A stretch of 12,281 nt of DNA from an uncultured Clostridia bacterium (GTDB lineage: Bacteria > Bacillota > Clostridia > Oscillospirales > Ruminococcaceae), in assembly GCA_947632425.1 (NCBI GenBank), contig CANRPG010000040.1, positions 1 to 12,281 of the forward strand, written 5' to 3'. Below are positions 4,785 through 11,594 of this stretch, piece by piece. A program made the translations under genes and the position numbers. The notes under the pieces were generated by a model. The model ran no database searches and was not told the origin of the DNA. It was given only the letters and a program-made list of their open reading frames with translations. Every line of letters begins with the position of its first letter. Positions within the stretch are counted from its first letter, which is position 1.

Positions 4785-6548
4785 AGCCTTTGTCTGTTCG
4801 CTGTCGGTATTTTCCTTATCTTCTTTTTCCTTGTCTTTTTGCGCCTGAGCGGCATCTGCCTTTTCTATCTCTTCTGCAAGTTTATCAAAGTCGGGCAGCT
4901 CATCGCGGCATATAACTATATTATTTGAATAAAGCTCTGTCATCTTGTCGGCAGGTATAACTTCCTGCGAATAATTGCCGTATTCATCTATAACATAGCT
5001 GCCGCCCCATATGCCAAAGCAGCACCACAGCGTTTTTTCATCTGCCAGCATCTGAACATCGGGCGCGTTTCCGCATTCGCTGAGGGCAAGCATTTTATTT
5101 GCAGAAATTCTGTGCAGCGACAAAAACGCGCTGAGCTGGCTTGCACCCCCGTCGTCGTAAATATCAGCCGATATAATATCGCAGAATTCGTCGCCCACAT
5201 ACCAGTCTGGGTGCTGACCGTTCCATATCCAGATTATGTTGTTCAGCCCGTGAAGCTCCGTCATTCTTCTGTACATAAGCTTCCACAGCCACATATACGC
5301 GTCTTTGTCTTTGCCCCACCAGAACCAGCCGCCGCCAGCCTCGTTAAGCGGTCTGAACAGCACTGTAACGCCGTTTTCCTGCAAAAGACCAAACTGCGAA
5401 GCTATGGTGTCTATGTCTTTGACTATTGCGAGGCACTGCGGTGTTATGCCGCCCTCGCTGCACATGACCTCAAGGTCTTCTATAGGTATCTTGGCTATGT
5501 CTATCTCTGTGACCGCCTGCGCTATGTCAAAATCGGTAGTCATTTCTTCGGGTACGTCAGCCGCGCCTTTTGAATAGTAACCGCCGCCGCCCATGGGGTC
5601 TGCCCAGTGCCACACATAGCCGACCAGACCACCGTTTTTTGCCCATTCTATGGCGTTTTCAACATCATCGGCATATGAATCGCTTTCGGTATACTGATTA
5701 AGATCGCCGAACCTTATCGCAGGGTAATGCCCCGTAAGCTTATAAATAGCATCGGTCTCAGCGGTGGTGCTTACCGTGTCATACTGACCGCTGAGCATAT
5801 TCTTTCCGTAACACTGCGCAAGATAATTATACACCGCTCGCGTTTTTGCTGTAGCTTTTTTGTTTGAAAGCTGCGGCATTTCTTTATAGGTAAGATCCAT
5901 TTTTGCAACGGTATCGCTCGCCGTTATTATAATGTAGTCAAGCCCTACCTCGCTGTCGTCAACGAAAAGCCCTATGGTGCTAACGCCCTCTTCAAGGCGT
6001 ATATTGTCAAAGCCTATCGCCTCAAACTTACCGCTTCCGCTTGTGGTGAAAGAGCTGTACTCGCTGCCGTTTATCCAGAAGGATATATCGCTTTTCTGCT
6101 TTTCGCGCGAATTTACCACAAGCACTATGTTGTAATACTGCGTGGCAGGGATCTGCGCGTCATAAGACCAGCCGTCACTTAAACCTATAAGATACTTTCC
6201 ACCGCTTGCGGTCTCGTCATCCCTCTCCGCGATGTTCTCGGAATACAGCCCCTCCTGCGCCTCGATATTCTGCGTAAACTTGACATATTCCAAAGGGTTG
6301 GCTTCTATGACCTTTTCGGCAGATGTAGTCACCTGCACGGGCACTTCTTCCTCTGGCGCACTTGTAACGGGCGCGCTTTCCTGTGCGGTAGTGGTTATGC
6401 CGGTTACTTCCGCCTTGCTTTCCGCAGATGAAGAACTGCCGTCTTTGCCGCCGCACGAAACAAGCGTTGCGCCTATCGCGACCGCCGTAAATACACTAAG
6501 TATCTTTTTTATACCTGCAAAATGTATGCTCTCTGTTTTTATCCGCAT
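4779..6548 (-). CDS. GH26 family glycoside hydrolase lipoprotein (probable beta-mannanase)
   Basis: A 589-residue secreted enzyme, probably cutting beta-1,4-mannan at the cell surface. Residues 1-31 are a lipoprotein signal ending in LVS-Cys32, so it should be lipid-anchored. A Ser/Thr/Pro/Glu-rich linker (about 36-80) and a beta-rich region resembling a CBM35-like carbohydrate-binding module (about 86-211) follow. The GH26 barrel spans about 235-550, with VGYVWHWADP, the acid/base Glu403 in FRPLNE followed by GGGWFWWG, and the nucleophile Glu491 in ALSECG. Residue 402, beside the acid/base, is Asn where the family normally has His. A charged Glu/Lys tail (555-589) ends the protein. No dockerin is seen. 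The ATG has AGAGGAG 10 bases upstream and lies 33 bases after the GH95 stop, so one operon. Beta-1,3-xylanase or lichenase activity, known in GH26, cannot be excluded. Confidence 0.85.
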   Translation of the reverse strand: MRIKTESIHFAGIKKILSVFTAVAIGATLVSCGGKDGSSSSAESKAEVTGITTTAQESAPVTSAPEEEVPVQVTTSAEKVIEANPLEYVKFTQNIEAQEGLYSENIAERDDETASGGKYLIGLSDGWSYDAQIPATQYYNIVLVVNSREKQKSDISFWINGSEYSSFTTSGSGKFEAIGFDNIRLEEGVSTIGLFVDDSEVGLDYIIITASDTVAKMDLTYKEMPQLSNKKATAKTRAVYNYLAQCYGKNMLSGQYDTVSTTAETDAIYKLTGHYPAIRFGDLNQYTESDSYADDVENAIEWAKNGGLVGYVWHWADPMGGGGYYSKGAADVPEEMTTDFDIAQAVTEIDIAKIPIEDLEVMCSEGGITPQCLAIVKDIDTIASQFGLLQENGVTVLFRPLNEAGGGWFWWGKDKDAYMWLWKLMYRRMTELHGLNNIIWIWNGQHPDWYVGDEFCDIISADIYDDGGASQLSAFLSLHRISANKMLALSECGNAPDVQMLADEKTLWCCFGIWGGSYVIDEYGNYSQEVIPADKMTELYSNNIVICRDELPDFDKLAEEIEKADAAQAQKDKEKEDKENTDSEQTKAE

Positions 6549-6581
6549 ACTTAAAAAACTCCTCTCTTTGTGCCAAAGGGG

Positions 6582-8843
6582 TCACGCCCCCGTAATGATA
6601 TATTCTTTGCCCTTTTTAGCCGTAAACGATGTTACTTCGCCGTCAAATGCGGTATCTTCGGCGTTTACGTTTACTTTGCCTGTTATCTTGCATATGCCGT
6701 CATGGTCGGCGGTTATCTTCGCTTGCTTTAGTTTCCCTTTTTCCCAGCTTGCGCTTACTTTATAGCCGCCTCGCGCGCGCAGACCTTCAAAACTGCCGCT
6801 CTCCCACTGTTTTGGCAGCGCAGGCAGAAGCGTTATCTCGCCGCCCGTGCTTTGCAAAAGAGCCTCAACAACGCCTGCCGCTCCGCCGAAGTTTCCGTCT
6901 ATCTGAAAAGGCGGGTGGCTGTCAAGCATATTTTTGTTTGTTGAGCGCGAAAGCAGCGCAGTTATGTTGTCATAAACCTGCTGTGGCTGCCACAGCCTTG
7001 CCCACATATTTATAAGCCATGCCCTGCTCCAGCCGGTGTGACCGCCGCCGTATTTCAGCCTGCGCTCCAGTGTTGCTTTTGCTGCATCGGCAAGCTCGGG
7101 CGTTTTGCGAACGGTTATCTGCTCTGAAGGGTACAGCGCGAACAGCTGCGATACGTGCCTGTGACCCGGTTCTGCCTCGTCGTAGTCCTCTGCCCATTCC
7201 ATTATCTGTCCGTACTTGCCTATCTGCGGTCTTGGCAGCTTATCTCTGAGCGCTATAAACCTTTCCGCGCCATCTTTGCCCAGTATCTCAGCCGCGGTAA
7301 TAACAGCCGTAAAAAGGTCGTATATTATCTGGCTGTCCATAGAAGGTCCTGCGCATACCGAGCCTTTTACGCCGTCTTTCGTGATATACGTATTTTCGGG
7401 CGATACTGAAGGGCAGGTAACAAGCTGACCCTTGCCGTTGTCTATAAGAAAATCTTCATAAAACTGCGCCGCTTCAAGCATAGTGCCATACTTTTCTTCT
7501 AGAAAGCTTTTGTCCAGCGTGAACCTGTAATGCTCCCACAAATGAAGGCACAGCCACGCCGCTCCCATAGGCCACTGCGTTCCCGGCGTCCACAAGTCCT
7601 GCGGCGCGCAATCGCCCCAAAGGTCGGTGTTGTGGTGGCATACAAAACCTTTGCAGCCATACATAAGCCGCGCCGTTTGCCTGCCTTGAGGGCGCATTTT
7701 TTCTATAAGGTCAAAAAGCGGCTCGTGAAGTTCTGACAGATCGCAGCTTTCTGCGCACCAGTAGTTCATCTCGGTGTTTATGTTTATCGTGAATTTGCAG
7801 CCCCACGCAGGCCACATATCCTTGTTCCAAATTCCCTGCAAATTCGCAGGCAGAGTGCCCTTTCTGCTGGAAGATATAAGCAGGTATCTGCCAAAGTTGA
7901 AGTACATCTCCGCCAGTTTGTTGTCTGCCGCAGTGCCGATATTTTCAAGCCGCTTGTCAGTTGGCAGGCTGCTTTCGCCGTTATCGCAAAGAGTGATACT
8001 GCACCTGTCAAACAGCTCTTTGTAGTCTTTTATATGATCTTTAAGTATATCAGCAAAGCCCTTTGCCGCCGCTTTTTCGCAGGTATCTATACTTGCCGCG
8101 CGGTAGCTCTCACAGCCGTGGTAATAGCTTGTTTCGCAGGCAAAATAGATAGTCGCCTCGCTTGCGCCTTCAACGCATATATTCATGCCTTTCGCATACG
8201 GCTTCACATCGGCTTTCACCTTTATGCAGCAGGCAAAATTTATGCCGTTTATGCCGCCCATGCCGCCGCTGTACATAAGTGTATCATCACTTGCAGGGCG
8301 GTTTTCGTCTATATAGTCGTCCCTGCCGTCCAAACGGATCGAAAAAGATACCAGCGGCTGCGTGCATTTTATATTCACCGCAATAACGCTGTCGGGGTGA
8401 GATGCTATAACAGTGCGTGTATACCTTGCACCCGTTTTTTCGTCTGTAAACTCTGTAACTGCTACCGCTTTTGAAATATCAAGGCTTCTGCGATAATTTA
8501 TAACATCTCCCTCAAAAGGCATATCTATATACATAGAACCAAGAGTCTGGTAATGAGGCTGGTTTACAGGCGTTCCGCTGAAGCACTCGGTAACTATCTT
8601 CTCCGCCTCGGGTATCCTGCCTTCCATCAGCAGTGTGCGAACCTTGTCAAGGTTTTTAAGAGCAGAGGGGTTATTGCGCTCTCTTTTGCCGCCCGACCAC
8701 ACGGAATCTTCATTCAGCTGCAACTCCTCGCACTTTGCCCTGCCGAAAACCATTGCGCCAAGTCTGCCGTTGCCAACCGGCAGAGCTTCGTTCCAGTCGT
8801 TTGCCTCGCTCTCATAAAAAAGCAATTGCGAACGCTTATCCAT
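6582..8843 (-). CDS. GH95 family alpha-L-fucosidase or alpha-L-galactosidase
   Basis: A 753-residue protein with no signal peptide, so cytoplasmic and presumably acting on imported oligosaccharides. The N-terminal beta domain opens with WNEALPVGNGRLGAMVFG (17-34), the family hallmark. The (alpha/alpha)6 barrel carries the residues equivalent to those known in bifidobacterial AfcA: Asn354 and Asn356 (TININTEMNYW), general acid Glu483 (SPENTY) and Asp649 (QIDGNFG), all intact. Thr352, two residues before Asn354, replaces the His of fucosidases such as AfcA; as I recall, Thr there was found in a Bacteroides alpha-L-galactosidase. It is the first gene of an operon with the GH26 lipoprotein and has its own promoter. 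The ATG is preceded by a GGGGGG run 8 bases upstream. Family assignment is firm; substrate is open. Confidence 0.9.
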   Translation of the reverse strand: MDKRSQLLFYESEANDWNEALPVGNGRLGAMVFGRAKCEELQLNEDSVWSGGKRERNNPSALKNLDKVRTLLMEGRIPEAEKIVTECFSGTPVNQPHYQTLGSMYIDMPFEGDVINYRRSLDISKAVAVTEFTDEKTGARYTRTVIASHPDSVIAVNIKCTQPLVSFSIRLDGRDDYIDENRPASDDTLMYSGGMGGINGINFACCIKVKADVKPYAKGMNICVEGASEATIYFACETSYYHGCESYRAASIDTCEKAAAKGFADILKDHIKDYKELFDRCSITLCDNGESSLPTDKRLENIGTAADNKLAEMYFNFGRYLLISSSRKGTLPANLQGIWNKDMWPAWGCKFTININTEMNYWCAESCDLSELHEPLFDLIEKMRPQGRQTARLMYGCKGFVCHHNTDLWGDCAPQDLWTPGTQWPMGAAWLCLHLWEHYRFTLDKSFLEEKYGTMLEAAQFYEDFLIDNGKGQLVTCPSVSPENTYITKDGVKGSVCAGPSMDSQIIYDLFTAVITAAEILGKDGAERFIALRDKLPRPQIGKYGQIMEWAEDYDEAEPGHRHVSQLFALYPSEQITVRKTPELADAAKATLERRLKYGGGHTGWSRAWLINMWARLWQPQQVYDNITALLSRSTNKNMLDSHPPFQIDGNFGGAAGVVEALLQSTGGEITLLPALPKQWESGSFEGLRARGGYKVSASWEKGKLKQAKITADHDGICKITGKVNVNAEDTAFDGEVTSFTAKKGKEYIITGA

Positions 8844-8872
8844 TGCCTTATCCCCCCAAGTTCTAAAAATGC

Positions 8873-8884
8873 AAATATATATTT
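8873..8884. repeat. 12-bp AT palindrome at the GH95 transcription start
   Basis: AAATATATATTT is a perfect 12-bp palindrome directly downstream of the GH95 -10 box, covering the predicted start point. It could be an operator, but such AT-only sequence also arises by chance. I see no CcpA-type catabolite-repression site nearby. Confidence 0.3.
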
Positions 8885-8913
8885 AGTATAGCACATTTGC
8901 GCCCGGATTGCAA
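8885..8913 (-). promoter_or_regulatory. Sigma-A promoter of the GH95-GH26 operon
   Basis: On the minus strand TTGCAA (8913 to 8908), a 17-bp spacer and TATACT (8890 to 8885). The predicted start lies near 8878, about 35 bases before the GH95 ATG. It sits between the amidase terminator and the GH95 gene, so the sugar operon is transcribed independently of pyrB and the amidase. Confidence 0.7.
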
Positions 8914-8926
8914 GCCCCGGATGCCG

Positions 8927-8954
8927 AAAAAAGGCGCCCGCCAAAGCGAACGCC
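8927..8954 (-). terminator. Strong Rho-independent terminator after the amidase gene
   Basis: On the minus strand GGCGTTCGC (8954 to 8946) pairs with GCGGGCGCC (8941 to 8933), nine pairs including two G-T wobbles, around a TTTG loop, followed by six T (8932 to 8927). It begins 17 bases after the amidase stop and ends the holA-rnmV-pyrB-amidase block. Confidence 0.88.
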
Positions 8955-8971
8955 GATATATTCTTTTTATA

Positions 8972-9814
8972 TTACGGCAAATTTTTTACAAGCTCGCGCT
9001 CTTTTGCCGTTTTGTATATAGCATCTGCGATCGCCTTTGCATATGCATCGCAGTTGTCGTCAAAAAGCTGATTGTCCTGCCCGTCCTGCATAAAGCCAAG
9101 CTCCACAAGGCAAGAGGGCATATTAGTTTCCCTGTTCACCTGATAATTCACATACTCGTTGCCGCGGTAGCCGAAGTTCACGCCCCTGTCCTGCGTAACG
9201 CCAACGCCCTTCAGCCCGTCAAGAATATTCTGCGCCAAAGCAGTGTCATTTTCGGGCCTTTCGTTGTGCACCCACACTTCAACGCCCTGCGCCTCTCCGT
9301 CATAATAATTTCTGTGCAGAGAAACAAATATCACAGCATTTGAGTCATTCGCAATTTTGCAGCGGTCGTCCAGCGTAACGTACACATCATCGCTTCTCGT
9401 CATAACAACGTTTACGTCCATATTTTTCAGATACTTTTCAACAAGCTTCGCCACTCTCAGGCAGTCGTCCTTTTCATAACGCTTGCCGTCAAAGTCTGTA
9501 GAGCCAACGTCCTCGCCGCCGTGACCTGCATCTATTACCACCGTAAACAGCGAATTATCCACAGGCTGCGCCACGCTATCGGGCGTCTCCTGCTGAGATG
9601 ATACCACCTGAGCCCCAGCTTTCACAGCCGATGAGCTGTCGTCTTTTGAAAGCGCGCCCTTTATCGCTCCCACCAGCGCGCTTATCAGCATAACTATGCC
9701 GACTATCAGCGCAATAAGAGCCACCAGAGCAATTATTACCCTGTCCCACAGTATTCTGTATTTTTTCTTTCTTGGGGTATTTTTGGCAGGCTGTATGTTT
9801 CTTTCCTCGTCCAT
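8972..9814 (-). CDS. Membrane-anchored N-acetylmuramoyl-L-alanine amidase (Amidase_3)
   Basis: A 280-residue zinc amidase that cuts the bond between N-acetylmuramic acid and L-alanine in peptidoglycan. A Lys/Arg-rich cytoplasmic start (1-25) precedes one membrane helix (about 26-52), a Ser/Gln-rich linker (58-88), then the Amidase_3 domain (about 90-275). Visible zinc ligands are His98 (DAGHGG), Glu114 (RYEKD) and His167 (SLHRN), with catalytic Glu238 (LVELGF). The positively charged start before the helix implies the catalytic domain is outside the cell. There are no SH3 or SPOR repeats. The ATG has GGAAGGGAGA upstream and lies 31 bases after the pyrB stop, with no terminator between, so it is probably co-transcribed with pyrB. 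It resembles CwlD-type enzymes, but a role in spores rather than in growth or division cannot be told from the sequence. Confidence 0.88.
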   Translation of the reverse strand: MDEERNIQPAKNTPRKKKYRILWDRVIIALVALIALIVGIVMLISALVGAIKGALSKDDSSSAVKAGAQVVSSQQETPDSVAQPVDNSLFTVVIDAGHGGEDVGSTDFDGKRYEKDDCLRVAKLVEKYLKNMDVNVVMTRSDDVYVTLDDRCKIANDSNAVIFVSLHRNYYDGEAQGVEVWVHNERPENDTALAQNILDGLKGVGVTQDRGVNFGYRGNEYVNYQVNRETNMPSCLVELGFMQDGQDNQLFDDNCDAYAKAIADAIYKTAKERELVKNLP

Positions 9815-9845
9815 GTAAAATTGTCTCCCTTCCTGACTTTTTGTT

Positions 9846-10937
9846 CTACAATGTTTTTTCTATCTCTGTTGTTTCGTCGCAGTATTCGCAGACGGCTTGT
9901 CCGTCTTTAATAACAAAATAATGCGGCAGATATTTTTCTGTATTTGTAATGCATTTTTCGTTGCTGCATTTTATATCACTGCGCACCTCGCCTTTGAAAA
10001 GCGGCGCAGGTTTCAGGCTTTTTTCAAGTATCAGCAGAATAAGCGCCATTCTTACATACATACCGCAGTTTGCCTGCTTGAAATACATCGCTCTCGGGTC
10101 GTCGTCAACGCCTATGGTTATCTCGTCAACTCTCGGCAGGGGGTGCAGAACGACTAAGTCTTTCCTTGCCTTTTTCATCTTTTCTTCATCGAGAACATAC
10201 ACATCTTTCTGCTCCAAATACTGCTGCTGCGATGCAAACCGCTCTCTCTGTATCCTCGTCATATAAAGCACGTCAAGGTCTGCAATAGCATCTTCAAGTC
10301 TTTCTTCCTCGCGGTACTCCGCGTGATGCTCGTCAAGTATTTTCTTTATATACTGCGGCAGCTCCAACTCTTTTGTAGATATAAGCACAAACCTGTTGTC
10401 GGGCATACAGCTCATTGCTTTTATAAGCGAGTGCACCGTCCTGCCGTTTTTAAGGTCGCCGCACATACCTATCGTCAGGCCGCTGAGTTTCCCTTTTGTT
10501 TCATAAAGAGTAAGAAGGTCTGTAAGCGTCTGCGTCGGGTGAAGATGACCGCCGTCGCCTGCATTTATAACCGGGCACTCTGCCGATATCGCAGCCGCCT
10601 TTACAGCTCCGGGGCTGGGGTGGCGCATTACAAGAATATCACCGTATGTGCTGACTATTTTTGTGGTGTCTTTTATGTTCTCGCCCTTTGCGACCGATGA
10701 AGTTGACGGGTTGTCAAAACCTATCAGCGAACCGCCCAGCCGCAGCATTGCCGCCTGAAACGACATCTGCGTTCTTGTTGACGGCTCATAAAACAGCGTT
10801 GCCATTATCTTGCCTGCACACCTTTGTGTGTACCTTTCGGGGTGCTGCATTATCTCATGCGCAAGCACTACTATATCTTCCCACCAAACGGTCGAATAAT
10901 CGCTCAGATCTATAAGGTCTATATATTCATCGCGCAT
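9846..10937 (-). CDS. pyrB: Aspartate carbamoyltransferase fused to a PyrI-like zinc module
   Basis: A 363-residue cytoplasmic enzyme joining carbamoyl phosphate and aspartate, the committed step of pyrimidine synthesis. Residues 1-310 are a standard catalytic chain: STRT carbamoyl-phosphate loop (53-56), Lys84 in the mobile SVAKGE loop, MRHPSPG (104-110), GDLKNGRTVHS (160-170) and HPLPR (265-269). Residues about 311-363 are extra. They hold Cys324, Cys329, Cys350 and Cys353 in a Cx4C-x20-Cx2C arrangement closely matching the zinc-binding C-terminus of the E. coli regulatory chain PyrI, with CxNxxCI and CxYC in common. The N-terminal nucleotide-binding half of PyrI is absent and no separate pyrI is in the window. 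The ATG has GGAG 8 bases upstream. It has its own promoter inside rnmV and is followed by the amidase gene. Confidence 0.92.
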   Translation of the reverse strand: MRDEYIDLIDLSDYSTVWWEDIVVLAHEIMQHPERYTQRCAGKIMATLFYEPSTRTQMSFQAAMLRLGGSLIGFDNPSTSSVAKGENIKDTTKIVSTYGDILVMRHPSPGAVKAAAISAECPVINAGDGGHLHPTQTLTDLLTLYETKGKLSGLTIGMCGDLKNGRTVHSLIKAMSCMPDNRFVLISTKELELPQYIKKILDEHHAEYREEERLEDAIADLDVLYMTRIQRERFASQQQYLEQKDVYVLDEEKMKKARKDLVVLHPLPRVDEITIGVDDDPRAMYFKQANCGMYVRMALILLILEKSLKPAPLFKGEVRSDIKCSNEKCITNTEKYLPHYFVIKDGQAVCEYCDETTEIEKTL

Positions 10938-10955
10938 ACTGTTCGCTCCATTCGC

Positions 10956-10975
10956 TGTAATATTGTAATATTACA
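10956..10975. promoter_or_regulatory. Perfect 20-bp inverted repeat at the pyrB start point, candidate operator
   Basis: TGTAATATT (10956-10964) and AATATTACA (10967-10975) are perfect reverse complements separated by GT. The repeat begins 5 bases downstream of the pyrB -10 box and covers the predicted +1, where a bound repressor would block transcription. In RNA it could instead form a hairpin at the 5' end of the pyrB message. It does not look like a PyrR-type attenuator, because no terminator follows. Confidence 0.55.
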
Positions 10976-10979
10976 TTTT

Positions 10980-11008
10980 ATTATAACATATCGCCGCTGT
11001 TTTTGCAA
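10980..11008 (-). promoter_or_regulatory. Sigma-A promoter of pyrB inside the end of rnmV
   Basis: On the minus strand TTGCAA (11008 to 11003), a 17-bp spacer and a perfect TATAAT (10985 to 10980). The -10 overlaps the rnmV stop codon. It matches 10 of 12 consensus positions and gives pyrB a start point near 10973, about 36 bases before its ATG. Confidence 0.7.
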
Positions 11009-11592
11009 GTACCTTTTAACGACGTTATCAGCCCTTTGTATTCTTCTGCCGACATCATTGAATTTACTATATCCAGAAGAGCTTTAGATGAAACGCACGG
11101 CACATTCAGCTTTTTGCACATTTCTTCGCGCAATCTGCGGCTGTTTCTGCTGCCTGATATGCCGTCCTCTATAAACTGCTGCATAGTCACTCTGTCGCCG
11201 TTTCTTTCGCCGCAAAACTGCACGCCGCACCTTTGCAGTGCCTCGCAAATGAGCTGCGGCTCAATGCCCTCAACGCCCAGCTTGCCCTCTTTTGAAGGCG
11301 CAGTTTTTCTCTTTTCCTTGCCAAAAATTTCGGGCACATATGCGTTATATATCTTAGCGCCCTCGCCTGCAACGCTCTTTATCCTGCCGCGTATCATATT
11401 GCCTGCGCTGTCGCTGTCGGTCATTATGATGATACCCGTAGTCTTAGCGTAATGCCTTATCAGCGACTGAATATCCTTGTCTTTATATATGCCGAAACCG
11501 TTTGTAACGATTATCACCGCATCAACTATCTGCGAGAGATGTATCTTGTCATACTTGCCTTCGACTATTATCGCCTGTTCAATATGCAGCAT
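10981..11592 (-). CDS. rnmV: Ribonuclease M5 (TOPRIM-domain 5S rRNA maturase)
   Basis: A 203-residue nuclease that trims 5S rRNA precursors in Gram-positive bacteria. The N-terminal TOPRIM domain shows Glu11 in IVEGKYDK and the DSDSAGN motif (Asp59, Asp61) that binds magnesium; GKLGVEG (103-109) and the C-terminal region match the RNase M5-specific part. I start at the ATG at 11592, where the IEQAIIVEGKYDK core begins; GGAG lies 8 bases upstream. A longer frame to 11697 would only overlap holA in another frame. The gap to holA is 2 bases, so translation is probably coupled. The usual neighbour ksgA (rRNA dimethylase) is not next to it here. Its 3' end contains the pyrB promoter. Confidence 0.88.
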   Translation of the reverse strand: MLHIEQAIIVEGKYDKIHLSQIVDAVIIVTNGFGIYKDKDIQSLIRHYAKTTGIIIMTDSDSAGNMIRGRIKSVAGEGAKIYNAYVPEIFGKEKRKTAPSKEGKLGVEGIEPQLICEALQRCGVQFCGERNGDRVTMQQFIEDGISGSRNSRRLREEMCKKLNVPCVSSKALLDIVNSMMSAEEYKGLITSLKGTCKNSGDML

Positions 11593-11594
11593 GG

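Noticed and set aside
6577..6592. GGGG/CCCC hairpin at the GH95-GH26 junction as a terminator.
   Set aside because: Four pairs only and no T-run follows; the genes are 33 bp apart with a good ribosome site between, so read-through is expected.
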